Assembly: GCA_033782935.1 (NCBI GenBank)
Contig: JAWQEG010001537.1
Coordinates: 496,001-560,000, forward strand
Length of the DNA: 64,000 nt
Source of the DNA: Petrolisthes cinctipes
Taxonomy: Eukaryota; Arthropoda; Malacostraca; Decapoda; Porcellanidae
Reading direction: 5' to 3'
The position numbers and the translations under genes were made by a program. Shown piece after piece: positions 49,101 to 63,200 of the stretch (position 1 is its first letter; every line of letters starts with the position of its first letter). The notes beneath the pieces were generated by a model. It saw only the letters and a program-made list of their open reading frames with translations. It did not search any database and had not been told where the DNA came from.

Positions 49101-50730
49101 TATAAACGGGTATAGAAGATGCATACACATATTGACTTTGGGAACCTAAAATATCGATTTTGAGAATGTTTTGGGCCTGTATTTTGAAAATACTTTAACA
49201 CGGAGTAGGCATGTACAGATCGCTTCAGGGACCCAGAAATATCGAATTTTCGGGTGTTTTCAGCCTGAATTTGGGATATATACGGGTATAGAAGATGCAT
49301 ACACATATTGACTTTGGGAACCTAAAATATCGATTTTGACCATGTTTTGGGCCTGTATTTTGAAAATACTCTAACACGGAGTAGGCATGTACAGATCGCT
49401 TCTGGGACCCAAAATTATCGAATTTTCGGGTGTTTTGAGCCTGAATTTGAGATATAAACCGGAACAGAAAATGCATGCTCATATCGACATTTAGCACCTA
49501 AAATATCGATTTTTAGCATGTTTTGGGCCTACATTTAAAAAATATTTCAGCACTGAGTAGGCATGTACAGATCACTTCAAGGACCCAAAAATATCGAATT
49601 TTCGGGTGTTTTCAGCCTGAATTTTGGATATAAACGGATACAAAAGATGTATGCACATATCTACTTTGGACACCTAAAATATCGATTTTTAGCATGCTTT
49701 AAGCCTATATTTTGAAAAAATTCTAGCACTGTGTAGACATGTACAGATCGCTTCTGGGACCCAAAAATATTGAATTTTTTTGGGTTTTGTGCCTAAATTT
49801 GAGATATAAACGGGTACTGAAAATGCATGCACATATCCACTTTGGGCACCTAAAATATCGATTTTCAGCATGTTTTAGGCCTGTATTTTGAAAGTACTCT
49901 AAAACGGAGTAGGCATGTACAGATTGCTTCTTGGACCCAAAAATATCGAATTTTCGGGTGTTTTGAGCCTGAATTTGAGATATAAACGGGTACAGAAGAT
50001 GCATGCACATATCGACTTTGGGCACCCAAAATATTGATTTTGAGCATGTTTTGGGCATCTATTTTGAAAATACTCTAACATGAAGTAGGCATGTACAGAT
50101 CGCTTCTGGAACCCAAAAATATTGAATTTTCCGTTGTTTTGAGCCTGAATTTGAGATATAAACGGATACTGAAGATGCATGCACATATCGACTTTGGGCA
50201 CATAAAATATCGATTTTTAGCATGTTTTGGGCCTATATTTTGAAAGTATTCTAGCAATGAGTAGGCATGTACAGAACGCTTCTGGGACCCAAAAATATCG
50301 AATTTTCGGGTGTTTTCAGCCTGAATTTGGGATATAAACGGGTATAGAAGATGCATACACATATTGACTTTGGGAACCTAAAATATCGATTTTGAGCATG
50401 TTTTGGGCCTGTATTTTGAAAATACTCTAACACGGATTAGGCATGTACAGATCGCTTCAGGGACCCAAAAATATCGAATTTTCGGGTGTTTTGAGCGTGA
50501 ATTTTGGATATAAAGATGTATGCACATATCGACTTTGGACACCTAAAATATCGGTTTTTAGCATGCTTTAAGCCTATATTTTGAAAACATTTTAGTACTG
50601 AGTAGGCATGTAAATATCCCTTCTAGGACCTAAAATTCTCGAATTTTCGGGTGTTTTGAGCCTGAATTTGAGATATAAACCGGTACAGAAAATACATGCT
50701 CATATCGACATTTAGCACCTAAAATATCGA
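46185..50730 (+). repeat. Diverged satellite units without clear HOR
   Basis: About 26 units show mixed linker classes and more private changes than the flanking blocks. Notable irregularities are a 13-bp deletion at the unit boundary near 47980 ('tactctaacgtacagatc', losing most of 'acggagtaggcat'), a run of eight T near 49075 ('gggtgttttttttagcc'), and a deletion of about 11 bp near 50511 ('ggatataaagatgtatgc'). Some units near 49.0-50.4 kb ('gggtatagaagatgc') recur among those at 54-59 kb. Confidence 0.7.
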
Positions 50731-53700
50731 TTTTTAGCATGTTTTGGGCCTACATTTAAAAAATGTTCTAGCACTGAGTAGGCATGTACAGATCGCTTCT
50801 GGGACCGAAAAATATCGAATTTTCAGGTGTTTTGAGCCAGAATTTGGGATATAAACGGGTACAAAAGATGTATGCACATATTGACTTTGGACACCTAAAT
50901 TATAGATTTTTAGCATGTTTTGATCCTATATTTTGAAAACTTTCTAGCACTGACTAGGCATGTACAGATCGCTTCTGGAACCCAAAAATATTGAATTTTC
51001 CGTTGTTTTGAGCCTGAATTTGAGATATAAACGGGTACAGAAGATTCATGCACATATCGACTTTGGGTAGCTAAAATTTCGATTTTCAGCATGTTTTGGG
51101 CCTGTATTTTGAAAATACTCAAACACGGAGTAGGCTTATACAGATCGCTTCTGGGAACCAAAAATATCGTATTTTCGGGTGTTTTGAGCCAGAATTTGAG
51201 ATATAAACGGGTACAGAACATGCATGCACATATCGACTTGGGACATATAAAATATTGATTTTTTGCATGTTTTGAGCCTATATTTTGAAAATATTCTAGC
51301 ACTGAGTAGGCATGTACAGATTGCTTCTTGGACCCAAAAATTTCGAATTTTCGGGTGTTTTAAGCCTGAATTTGAGATATAAACGGGTACAGAAGATGCA
51401 TGCACATATCGACATTGGGCACCTAAAATATCGATTTTTAGCATGTATTGGGCCTATATTTTGAAAATATTCCAGCACTGAGTAGGCATTTACAGATCGC
51501 TTCTGGAACACAAAAATATCGAATTTTCGGGTGTTTTAAGCCAGAATTTGGGATATAAACGGGTACAAAAGATGTATGCACATATCGACTTTTTGCACAT
51601 AAAATATCGATTTTTAACATATTTTGGGTCTGTATTTTGAAAACATTCTAGCAAAGAGTAGGCATGTACAGATCGCTTCTGGGACCCGAAAATATCGAAT
51701 TTTCGGGTGTTTTGAACCTGAATTTGAGATATAAACGGGTACAGAAGATGCATGCACATATCGACTTTGGGCACCCAAAATATCGATTTTGAGCATGTTT
51801 TGGGCATCTATTTTGAAAATACTCTAACACGAAGTAGACATATACAGATCGCTTCTAGGACACAAAAATATCGAATTTTTGGGTGTTTTGAGAATGAATT
51901 TCAGATATATACGGGTACAGAAGATGCATGCACATATCGACTTTGGACACCTAAATTATAGATTTTTAGCATGTTTTGAGCCTATATTTTGAAAACTTTC
52001 TAGCACTGAGTAGGCGTGTACAGATCGCTTCTGGAACCCAAAAATATTGAATTTTTGGATGTTTTGTGCCTAAATTTGAGATATAAACGTGTACTGAAAA
52101 TGCATGCACATATCGACTTTTTGCACCTAAAATATCGATTTTGAGCATGTTTTGGGCCTCTATTTTGAAAGTACTCTAACACGGAGTAGGCATGTACAGA
52201 TCTCTTCTGGGACCCAAAAATATCGAGTTTTCGGGTGTTTTGAGCCTGAATTTGATATATAAACGGGTACAGAAGATGCATGCAGATATCGACTTTGGGC
52301 ACCCAAAATATCGATTTTTAGCATGTTTTGGGCCTATATTTTGAAAGTATTCTATCAATGAGTAGGCATGTACAGAACGCATCTGGGACAAACAAATATT
52401 GAATTTTCCGTGGTTTTGAGCCTGAATTTGAGATATAAACGGGTACTGAAGATGCATGCACATATCGACTTTGTGCACCTAAAATATCGATTTTCAGCAT
52501 GTTTTGGTCCTGTATTTTGAAAATGCTCTAACATGGAGTAGGCCTATACAGATCGCTTCAGGGACCCAAAAATATCGAATTTTCGGGTGTTTTGAGCGTG
52601 AATTTTGGATATAAACGGGTACAAAAGATGTATTCACATATCGACTTTGGACACTTAAAATATTGATTTTTAGCATGCATTAAGCCTATATTTTGAAAAC
52701 ATTTTAGCACTGAGTAAGCATGTAAATATCACTTCTGGGACCCAAAATTATCGAATTTTCGGGTGTTTTGAGCCTGAATTTGAGATATAAACCGGTACAG
52801 AAAATGCATGCTCATATCGACATTTAGCACCTAAAATATCGATTTTTAGCATGTTTTGGGCCTACATTTAAAAAATATTCTAGCACTGAGTAGGCAAGTA
52901 CAGATCGCTTTAGGGACCCAAAAATATCGAATTTTCGGGTGTTTTGAGCCTGAATTTGGGATATAAACGGGTACAAAAGATGTATGCACATATCGACTTT
53001 GGACACCTAAATTATAGATTTTTAGCATGTTTTGAGCCTATATTTTGAAAACGTTCTAGCACTGAGTAGGCATGTACAGATCGCTTCTGGAACCCAAAAA
53101 TATTGAATTTTCCGTGGTTTTGAGCCTGAATTTGAGATATAAACGGGTACTGAACATGCATGCACATATCGACTTGGGACATATAAAATATTGATTTTTA
53201 GCATGTTTTGAGCCTATATTTTGAAAACATTCTAGCACTGAGTAGGCATGTACAGATTGCTTCTTGGACCCAAAAATATCGAATTTTCGGGTGTTTTAAG
53301 CCTGAATTTGAGATATAAACGGGTACAGAAGATGCATGCACATATCGACATTGGGCACCTAAAATATCGATTTTTAGCATGTATTGGGCCTATATTTTGA
53401 AAATATTCCAGCACTGAGTAGGCATTTACAGATCGCTTCTGGGACACAAAAATATCGAATTTTCGAGTGTTTTAAGCCAGAATTTGGGATATAAACGGGT
53501 ACAAAAGATGTATGCACATATCGACTTTTTGCACCTAAAATATCGATTTTTAACATATTTTGGGTCTGTATTTTGAAAACATTCTATCAAAGAGTAGGCA
53601 TGTACAGATCGCTTCTGGGACCCGAAAATATCGAATTTTTGGGTGTTTTGAGCCTGAATTTGAGATATAAACGGTTACAGAAGATGCATGCACATATCGA

Positions 53701-56700
53701 CTTTGGGCACCCAAAATATCGATTTTGAGCATGTTTTGGGCATCTATTTTGAAAATAATCTAACACGAAGTAGGCATGTACAGATCGCTTCTGGGACACA
53801 AAAATATCGAATTTTTGGGTGTTTTGAGCTTGAATTTGATATGTAAACGGGTACAGAAGATGCATGCAGATATCGACTTTGGGCACCCAAAATATCGATT
53901 TTTAGCATGTTTTGGGCCTATATTTTGAAAGTATTCTAGCAATGAGTAGGCATGTACAGAACGCTTCTGGGACAAAAAAATATCAAATTTTCGGGTGTTT
54001 TCAGCCTGAATTTGGGATATAAACGGGTATAGAAGATGCATACACATATTGACTTTGGGAACCTAAAATATCGATTTTGAGCATGTTTTGGGCTTGTATT
54101 TTGAAAATGCTCTAACACGGAGTAGGCATATACAGATCGCTGCAGGGAGCCAAAAATATCGAATTTTCGGGTGTTTTGAGCGTGAATTTTGGATATAAAC
54201 GGGTACAAAAGATGTATTCACATATCGACTATGGGTAGCTAATATTTCGATTTTTAGCATGCATTAAGCCTATATTTTGAAAACATTTTAGTACTGAGTA
54301 GGCATGTAATTATCCCTTCTGGGACCCAAAATTATCGAATTTTCAGGTGTTTTGAGCCTGAATTTGAGATATAAACCGGTACAGAAAATACATGCTCATA
54401 TCGACATTTAGCACCTAAAATATCGATTTTTAGCATGTTTTGGTTCTACATTTAAAAAATGTTCTAGCACTGAGTAGGCATGTACAGATCGCTTCTCGAA
54501 CCCAAAAATATTGAATTTTCCGTTGTTTTGAGCCTGAATTTGAGATATAAACGGGTACAGAAGAAGCATGCACATATCGACTATGGGTAGCTAAAATTTC
54601 GATTTTCAGCATGTTTTGGGCCTGTATTTTGAAAATACTCAAACACGGAGTAGGCTTATACAGATTGCTTATGGGACCCAAAAATATCGTATTTTCGGGT
54701 GTTTTGAGCCTGAATTTGAGATATAAACGGGTACAGAACATGCATGCACATATCGACTTGGGACATATAAAATATTGATTTTTAGGATGTTTTGAGCCTA
54801 TATTTTGAAAACATTCTAGCAGTGAGTAGGCATTTACAGATCGCTTCTGGGACACAAAAATATCGAATTTTCGGGTGTTTTAAGCCAGAATTTGGGATAT
54901 AAACGGGTACAAAAGATGTATGCACATATCGACTTTTTGCACATAAAATATCGATTTTTAACATATTTTGGGTCTGTATTTTGAAAACATTCTAGCAAAG
55001 AGTAGGCATGTACAGATTGCTTCTGGGACCCGAAAATATCAAATTTTCGGGTGTTTTGAGCCTGAATTTGAGATATAAACGGGTACAGAAGATGCATGCA
55101 CATATCGACTTTGGGCACCCAAAATATCGATTTTGAGCATGTTTTGGGCATCTATTTTGAAAGTACTCTAACACGGAGTAGGCATGTACAGATCTCTTCT
55201 GGGACCCAAAAATATCGAGTTTTCGGGTGTTTTGAGCCTGAATTTGATATATAAACGGGTACAGAAGATGCATGCAGATATCGACTTTGGGCACCCAAAA
55301 TATCGATTTTTAGCATGTTTTGGGCCTATATTTTGAAAGTATTCTAGCAATGAGTAGGCATGTACAGAACGCTTCTGGGACAAAAAAATATCAAATTTTC
55401 GGGTGTTTTCAGCCTAAATTAGGGATATAAACGGGTATAGAAGATCCATACACATATTGACTTTGGGAACCTAAAATATCGATTTTGAGCATGTTTTGGG
55501 CCTGTATTTTGAAAATGCTCTAACACGGAGTAGGCCTATACAGATCGCTTCAAGGACCCAAAAATATCGAATTTTCGGGTGTTTTGAGCGTGAATTTTGG
55601 ATAAAAACGGGTACAAAAGATGTATTCACATATCGACTTTGGACACCTAAAATATCGATTTTTAGCATGCATTAAGACGATATTTTGAAAAAATTTTAGC
55701 ACTGAGTAGGCATGTAAATATCCCTTCTGGGACCCAAAATTATCGAATTTTTGGGTGTTTTGAGCCTGAATTTGAGATATAAACCGGTACAGAAAATGCA
55801 TGCTCATATCGACATTTAGCACCTAAAATATCGATTTTTAGCATGTTTTGAGCCTATATTTTGAAAACGTTCTAGCACTGAGTAGGCATGTACAGATCGC
55901 TTCTGGAACCCAAAAATATTGAATTTTCCGTTGTTTTGAGCCTGAATTTGAGATATAAACGGGTACTGAAGATGCATGCACATATCGACTTTGGGCACCT
56001 AAAATATCGATTTTCGGCATGTTTTAGGCCTGTATTTTGAAAGTACTCTAACACGGAGTAGGCATGTACAGATTGCTTCTTGGACCCAAAAATATCGAAT
56101 TTTCGGGTGTTTTAAGCCTGAATTTGAGATATAAACGGGTACAGAAGATGCATGCACATATCGACATTGGGCACCTAAAATATCGATTTTTAGCATGTAT
56201 TGGGCCTATATTTTGAAAATATTCCAGCACTGAGTAGGCATTTACAGATCCCTTCTGGGACCCAAAATTATCGAATTTTTGGGTGTTTTGAGCCTGAATT
56301 TGAGATATAAACCGGTACAGAAAATGCATGCTCATATCGACATTTAGCACCTAAAATATCGATTTTTAACATATTTTGGGTCTGTATTTTGAAAACATTC
56401 TAGCAAAGAGTAGGCATGTACAGATAGCTTCTGGGACCCGAAAATATCGAATTTTCGGGTGTTTTGAGCCTGAATTTGAGATATAAACGGGTACAGAAGA
56501 TGCATGCACATATCGACTTTGGTCACCCAAAATATCGATTTTGAGCATGTTTTGGGCATCTATTTTGAAAATACTCTAACACGAAGTAGGCATGTACAAA
56601 TCGCTTCTGGGACACAAAAATATCGAATTTTTGGGTGTTTTGAGAATGAATTTCAGATATATACGGGTAAAGAAGATGCATGCACATATCGACTTTGGAC

Positions 56701-59700
56701 ACCTAAATTATAGATTTTTAGCATGTTTTGAGCCTATATTTTGAAAACTTTCCAGCACTGAGTAGGCATGTACAGATCGCTTCTGGAACCCAAAAATATT
56801 GAATTTTTGGGTGTTTTGTGCCTAAATTTGAGATATAAACGTGTACTGAAAATGCATGCATATATCGACTTTTTGCACCTAAAATATCGATTTTGAGCAT
56901 GTTTTGGGCCTGTATTTTGAAAGTACTCTAACACGGAGTAGGCATGTACAGATCTCTTCTGGGACCCAAAAATATCGAGTTTTCGGGTGTTTTGAGACTG
57001 AATTTGATATATAAACGGGTACAGAAGATGCATGCAGATATCGACTTTGGGCACCCAAAATATCGATTTTTAGCATGTTTTGGGCCTATATTTTGAAAGT
57101 ATTCTAGCAATGAGTAGGCATGTACAGAACGCTTCTGGGACAAAAAAATATCAAATTTTCGGGTGTTTTCAGCCTGAATTTGGGATATAAACGGGTATAG
57201 AAGATGCATACACATATTGACTTTGGGAACCTAAAATATCGATTTTGAGCATGTTTTGGGCCTGTATTTTTGAAAATGCTCTAACACGGAGTAGGCATGT
57301 ACAGATCGCTTCAGGGACCCAAAAATATCGAGTTTTCGGGTGTTTTGAGCCTGAATTTGAGATATAAACGGGTACAGAAGATGCATTCACATATCGACTT
57401 TCGGCACCCAAAATATCGATTTTTAGCATGTTTTGTTCCAATATTTTGAAAATATTCTATCACTGAGTAGGCATGTACAGATCGCTTCTGGGACAAAAAA
57501 ATATCGTATTTTCGGGTGTTTTGAGCCTGAATTTGGGATATAAACAAGTACAATAGATGTATGCACATATCGACTTTGGACACCTAAAATATCGAATTTT
57601 AGCATGTTTTAGGCCTATATTTTGAAAACATTCTAGCACTGAGTAGACATGTACAGATCGCTTCTGGGACACAAAAATATCGAATTTTCGGGGGTTTTAA
57701 GCCTGAATTTGGGATATAAACGGGTACAAAAGATGTATGCACATATCGACTTTTTGCACCTAAAATATCGATGTTGAGCATGTTTTGGGTATGTATTTTG
57801 AAAACATTCTAGCAAAGAGTAGGCATGTACAGATCGCTTCTTGGACCCGAAAATAACGAATTTTCGGGTGTTTTGAGAATGAATTTGAGATATGAACTGG
57901 TACAGAAGATTCAAGCACTTATCGACATTGGGCACCCAAAATATCGATTTTTAGCATGTTTTGGGCATCTATTTTGAAAATACTCTAACACAAAGTAGGC
58001 ATGTACAGATCGCTTCTGGGACACAAAAATATCGAATTTTTGGGTGTTTTGAGCCTGAATTTCAGATATATACTTGTACAGAAGATGCATGCACATATCG
58101 ACTTTGGACACCTAAATTATAGATTTTTAGCATGTTTTGAGCCTATATTTTGAAAACATTCTAGCACTGAGTAGGCATGTACAGATCGCTTCTGGAACCC
58201 AAAAATATTGAATTTTCCGTTGTTTTGAGCCTGAATTTGAGATATAAACGGGTACTGAAGATGCATGCACATATCGACTTTGGGCACCTAAAATATAGAT
58301 TTTTAGCATGTTTTGGGCCCGTATTTTGAAAGTACTCTAACACGGAGTAGGCATGTACAGATCTCTTCTGGGACCCAAAAATATCGAGTTTTCGTGTGTT
58401 TTGAGCCTGAATTTGAGATATAAACGGGTACAGAAGATGCATATGCAGATATCGACTTTGGGAACCCAAAATATCGATTTTAGCATGTTTTGGGCCTATA
58501 TTTTGAAAGTATTCTAGCAATGAGTAGGCATGTACAGAACGCTTCTGGAACAAAAAAATATCGAATTTTCGGGTGTTTTCAGACTGAATTTGGGATATAA
58601 ACGGGTATAGAAGATGCATACACATATTGATTTTGGGAACCTAAAATATCGATTTTGAGCATGTTTTGGGCCTGTATTTTGAAAATACTCTAACATGAAG
58701 TAGGCATGTACAGCTCGCTTCAGGGACCCAAAAATATCGAATTTTCGGGTGTTCTGAGCCTGAATTTGGGATATAAACGGGTACAAAAGATGTATGTACA
58801 TATCGACTTTGGACACCTAAAATATCGATTTTTAGCATGCTTTAAGCCTATATCTTGAAAACATTTTAGCACTGAGTAGGCATGTAAATATCCCTTCTGG
58901 GACCCAAAATTATCGAATTTTCGGGTGTTTTGAGCCAGAATTTGAGATATGAACCGGTACAGAAAATGCATGCTCATATCGACATTTAGCACCTAAAATA
59001 TCGACTTTTTGCATGTTTTGAGCCTGTATTTTGAAAATACTCTAACACGGAGTAGGCATGTACAGATCGCTTTAAGGACCCAAAAATAACGAATTTTCGG
59101 GTGTTTTGAGCCTGAATTTGGGATATAAACGGGTACAAAAGATGTATGCACATATCGACTTTGGACACCTAAATTAAAGATTTTTAGCATGTTTTGAGCC
59201 TATATTTTGAAAACTTTCTAGCACTGAGTAGGCATGTACAGATCACTTCTGGAAACCAAAAATATTGAATTTTCCGTTGTTTTGAGCCTGAATTTGAGAT
59301 ATAAACGGGTACAGAAGATGCATGCACATATCGACTTTGGGCACCTAAAATATCGATTTTCAGCATGTTTTGGGCCTGTATTTTGAAAGTACTCTAACAC
59401 GGAGTAGGCATGTACACATCTCTTCTGGAACCCAAAAATATCGAGTTTTCGGGTGTTTTGATCCTGACATTGAGATATAAACGAGTACAGAAGATGCATG
59501 CAGATATCGACTTTGGGCACCCAAAATATCGATTTTTAGCATGTTTTGGGCATATATTTTGAAAGTATTCTAGCCATGAGTAGGGATGTACAGATCGCTT
59601 CTGGGACAAAAAAATATCGAATTTTCGGGTGTTTTCAGCCTGAATTTGGGATATAAACGGGTATAGAATATGCATACACATATTGACTTTGGGAACCTAA

Positions 59701-60250
59701 AATATCGATTTTGAGCATGTTTTGGGCCTGTATTTTGAAAATACTCTAACACGGAGTAGGCATGTAAAGATCGCTTCTGGGACCCAAAATTATCGAATTT
59801 TCGGGTTTTTTGAGCCTAAATTTGAGATATAAACCGGTACAGAAAATGCATGCTCATATCGACATTTAGCACCTAAAATATCGATTTTTAGCATGTTTTG
59901 GGCCTACATTTAAAAAATATTCTAGAACTGAGTAGGCATGTACAGATCGCTTCATGGACCCAAAAATATCGAATTTTCGGGTGTTTTTACACTGAATTTG
60001 GGATATAAACGGGTACAAAAGATGTATGCACATATCGACTTTGGACACCTAAAATATCGATTTTTAGCAAGTTTTAAGCCTATATTTTGAAAACATTCTA
60101 CCACTGAGTAGATATGTACAAAACGCTTATGAGACTCAAAATATCGAACTTTCGGGTGTTTTGACCCTGAATTTGAGATATAAACGGGTACAGAAGATGA
60201 ATGCACATATCGACTTTGGATACCTAAAATATCGATTTTTAGCATGTTTT
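50731..60250 (+). repeat. Satellite mosaic with 10-, 11-, 17-, 19- and 27-unit spacings
   Basis: About 54 units are built from a small set of recurrent segments. About 51296-51620 recurs at 53232-53556 (1,936 bp, eleven units). About 51438-51830 recurs at 54782-55174 (3,344 bp, nineteen units). About 51752-51990 recurs at 56504-56742 (4,752 bp, twenty-seven units). The variant 'tctcttctgggaccc' with 'atatcgagttttcg' occurs at 52201, 55193, 56953 and 58362, with a slightly changed form at 59419. No single period spans the block, so it looks like overlapping rounds of duplication and deletion. Confidence 0.7.
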
Positions 60251-63200
60251 GAGCCTATATTTTGAAAACATTCTAGCAAGGAGTACGCATGTACAGATCG
60301 CTTCTGGGACACGAAAATATCGAATTTTCGAGTGTTTTAAGCCGTAATTTGGGATATAAACGGGTACAGAAGATGCATACACATATCGACTTTGGGCACC
60401 TCAAATATCTATTTTCAGCATGTTTTGGGCCTGTATTTTGAAAGTAGTCTAAGACGGAGTAGGCATGTACAGATCGCTTCTGGGACCCAAAAATATTGAA
60501 TTTTAGGGTGATTTGAGCCTGAAATTGAGATATAAACGGGTACAGAAGATGCATGCAAATATCGACATTGGACATCTAAAATATCGAATTTTAGCATGTT
60601 TTAGGCCAATATTTTGAAAACATTCTAGCACTGAGTAGACATGTACAGATCGCTTCTGGGACCCAAAAATATCGAATTTTCGGGTGTTTTGAGCCTGAAT
60701 TTTGGATATAAACGGGTACAGAAGATGCATACACATATCGACTTTTTGCACCTAATATATCGATTTTGAGCATGTTTTGGGTCTGTATCTTGAAAACATT
60801 CTAAGAATGAGTAGGTATTTACATATCGCTTCTGGGACCCAAAAATATCGAATTTTCGGGTGTTTTGAGCCTGAATTTGGGATATAAACAAGTACAAAAG
60901 ATGTATGCATATATCGACTTTGGACACCTAAAATATCGAATTTTAGCATGTTTTAGGCCTATATTTTGAAAACATTCTAGCAATGAGTAGACATGTACAG
61001 ATCGCTTCTGGGACCCAAAAATATCGAATTTTCGGTTGTTTTGAGCCAGAATTTGATATATAATCGGGTACTGAAGATGCATGCACATATCGACTTTTAG
61101 CACCTAAAATATCGATTTTGAGCATGTTTTGGGTCTGTATTTTATAAAACATTCTAGCAAAGAGTAGGCATGTACAGATCGCTTCTGGGACCCAAAAATA
61201 TCGATTTTTCGGGTGTTTTGAGCCTGAATTTGAGATTTAAACGGGTACAGAAGATGCATGCCCATATCGACTTTGGGCACCCAAAATATCGATTTTGAGC
61301 ATGTTTTAGGCATCTATTTTGAAAATACTCTAACAAGGAATAGGCATGTACAGGTCGCTTCTTGGACCCAAAAATATTGAATTTTCGGGTGTTAGAGCCT
61401 GAATTTGGGATATAAACGGGTACAAATGATGTATGCACATATCGACTTTGGACACCTAAAATATTGAATTTTAGCAAGTTTTAAGCCTATATTTTGAAAA
61501 CATTCTGGCACTGAGTAGACATGTACAGATCGCTTCTGGGACTCAATAATATCGAATTTTCGGATCTATTGAGCCTGAATTTGGGATATAAACGGGTACA
61601 GAAGATGCATACACATATTGACTTTGGGCACCTCAAATATCGATTTTCAGCATGTTTTGGGCATGTATTTTGAAAATACTCTAACAAGGAATAGGCATGT
61701 ACAGATCGCTTCTGGGACCCAAAAATATCGAATTTTTGGGTATTTTGAGCATGAATTTGAGATATAATCGAGTACAGAAGATGCATGCACATATCGACTT
61801 TGGGCACCCAAAATATCGATTTTGAGCATGTTTTAGGCATCTATTTTGAAAATACTCTAACACGAAGTAGGCATGTACAGATCGCTTCTGGGACACATAA
61901 ATATTGAATTTTTGGGTGTTTTGAGCCTGAATTTGAGATATAAACTGGTACTGAAGATGCAGGCACATATCGACTTTTTGTACCTAATATATCGATTTTG
62001 AGCATGTTTTCGGTCTGTATCTTGAAAACATTCTAAGAAGGAGTAGGCATGTACAGATTGCTTCTGGGACACAAAAATATCTAATTTTCGGGTGTTTTAA
62101 GCCTGAATTTGAGATATAAACGGGTAGAGAAGATGCATGCACATATCGACTTTCGGCAACCAAATATCGATTTTTAGTATGTTTTGGGCCAATATTTTGA
62201 AAATATTCTATCACTGAGTAGGCATGTACAGGTCGCTTCTGGGACCCAAAAATATTGAATTTTCGGGTGTTAGAGCCTGAATTTGGGATATAAACGGGTA
62301 CAAATGATGCATACACATATTGACTTTGGGCACCTCAAATATCGATTTTCAGCATGTTTTGGGCATGTATTTTGAAAATACTCTAACAAGGAATAGGCAT
62401 GTACAGATCGCATCTGGGACCCAAAAATATTGAATTTTCGGGTGTTTTGAGCCTGAATTTGAGATATAAACGGGTACAGAAGATGCATGCACATATCGAC
62501 TATGTGAAGCTAAAATATCGATTTTCAGCATGTTTTGGGCATGTATTTTGAAAATACTCTAACACGGAGTAGGCATGTACAGATCGCTTCTGGGACCCAA
62601 AAATATCGAATTTTCGGTTGTTTTGAGCCTGAATTTGGGATATAAACGGGTACAGAAGATGCATACACATATTTACTTTGGGCACCTAAAATATCGATTT
62701 TCAGCATGTTTTGGGCCTGTAATTTAAAAAATACTCTAACACAGAGTAAGCATGTTCAGATCGCTTCTGGGACCAAAAAATATTGAATTTTCGGGTGATT
62801 TGAGCCTGTATTTGAGAAATAAACGGGTACAGAAGATGCATGCACATATCGACTATGTGAAGCTAAAATATCGATTTTCAGCATGTTTTGGGCATGTATT
62901 TTGAAAATACTCTAACACGGAGTAGGCATGTACAGATCGCTTCTGGGACCCAAAAATATCGAATTTTCGGTTGTTTTGAGCCTGAATTTGAGATATAATC
63001 GGGTACTGAAGATGCATGCACATATCGACTTTTAACACCTAAAATATCGATTTTGAGCATGTTTTGGGTCTGTATTTTATAAAACATTCTAGCAAAGAGA
63101 AGGCATTTACAGATCGCTTCTGGGACCCAAAAATATCGATTTTTCGGGTGTTTTGGGCCTGTATTTGAGATATAAACGGGTACAGAAGATGCATGTACAT

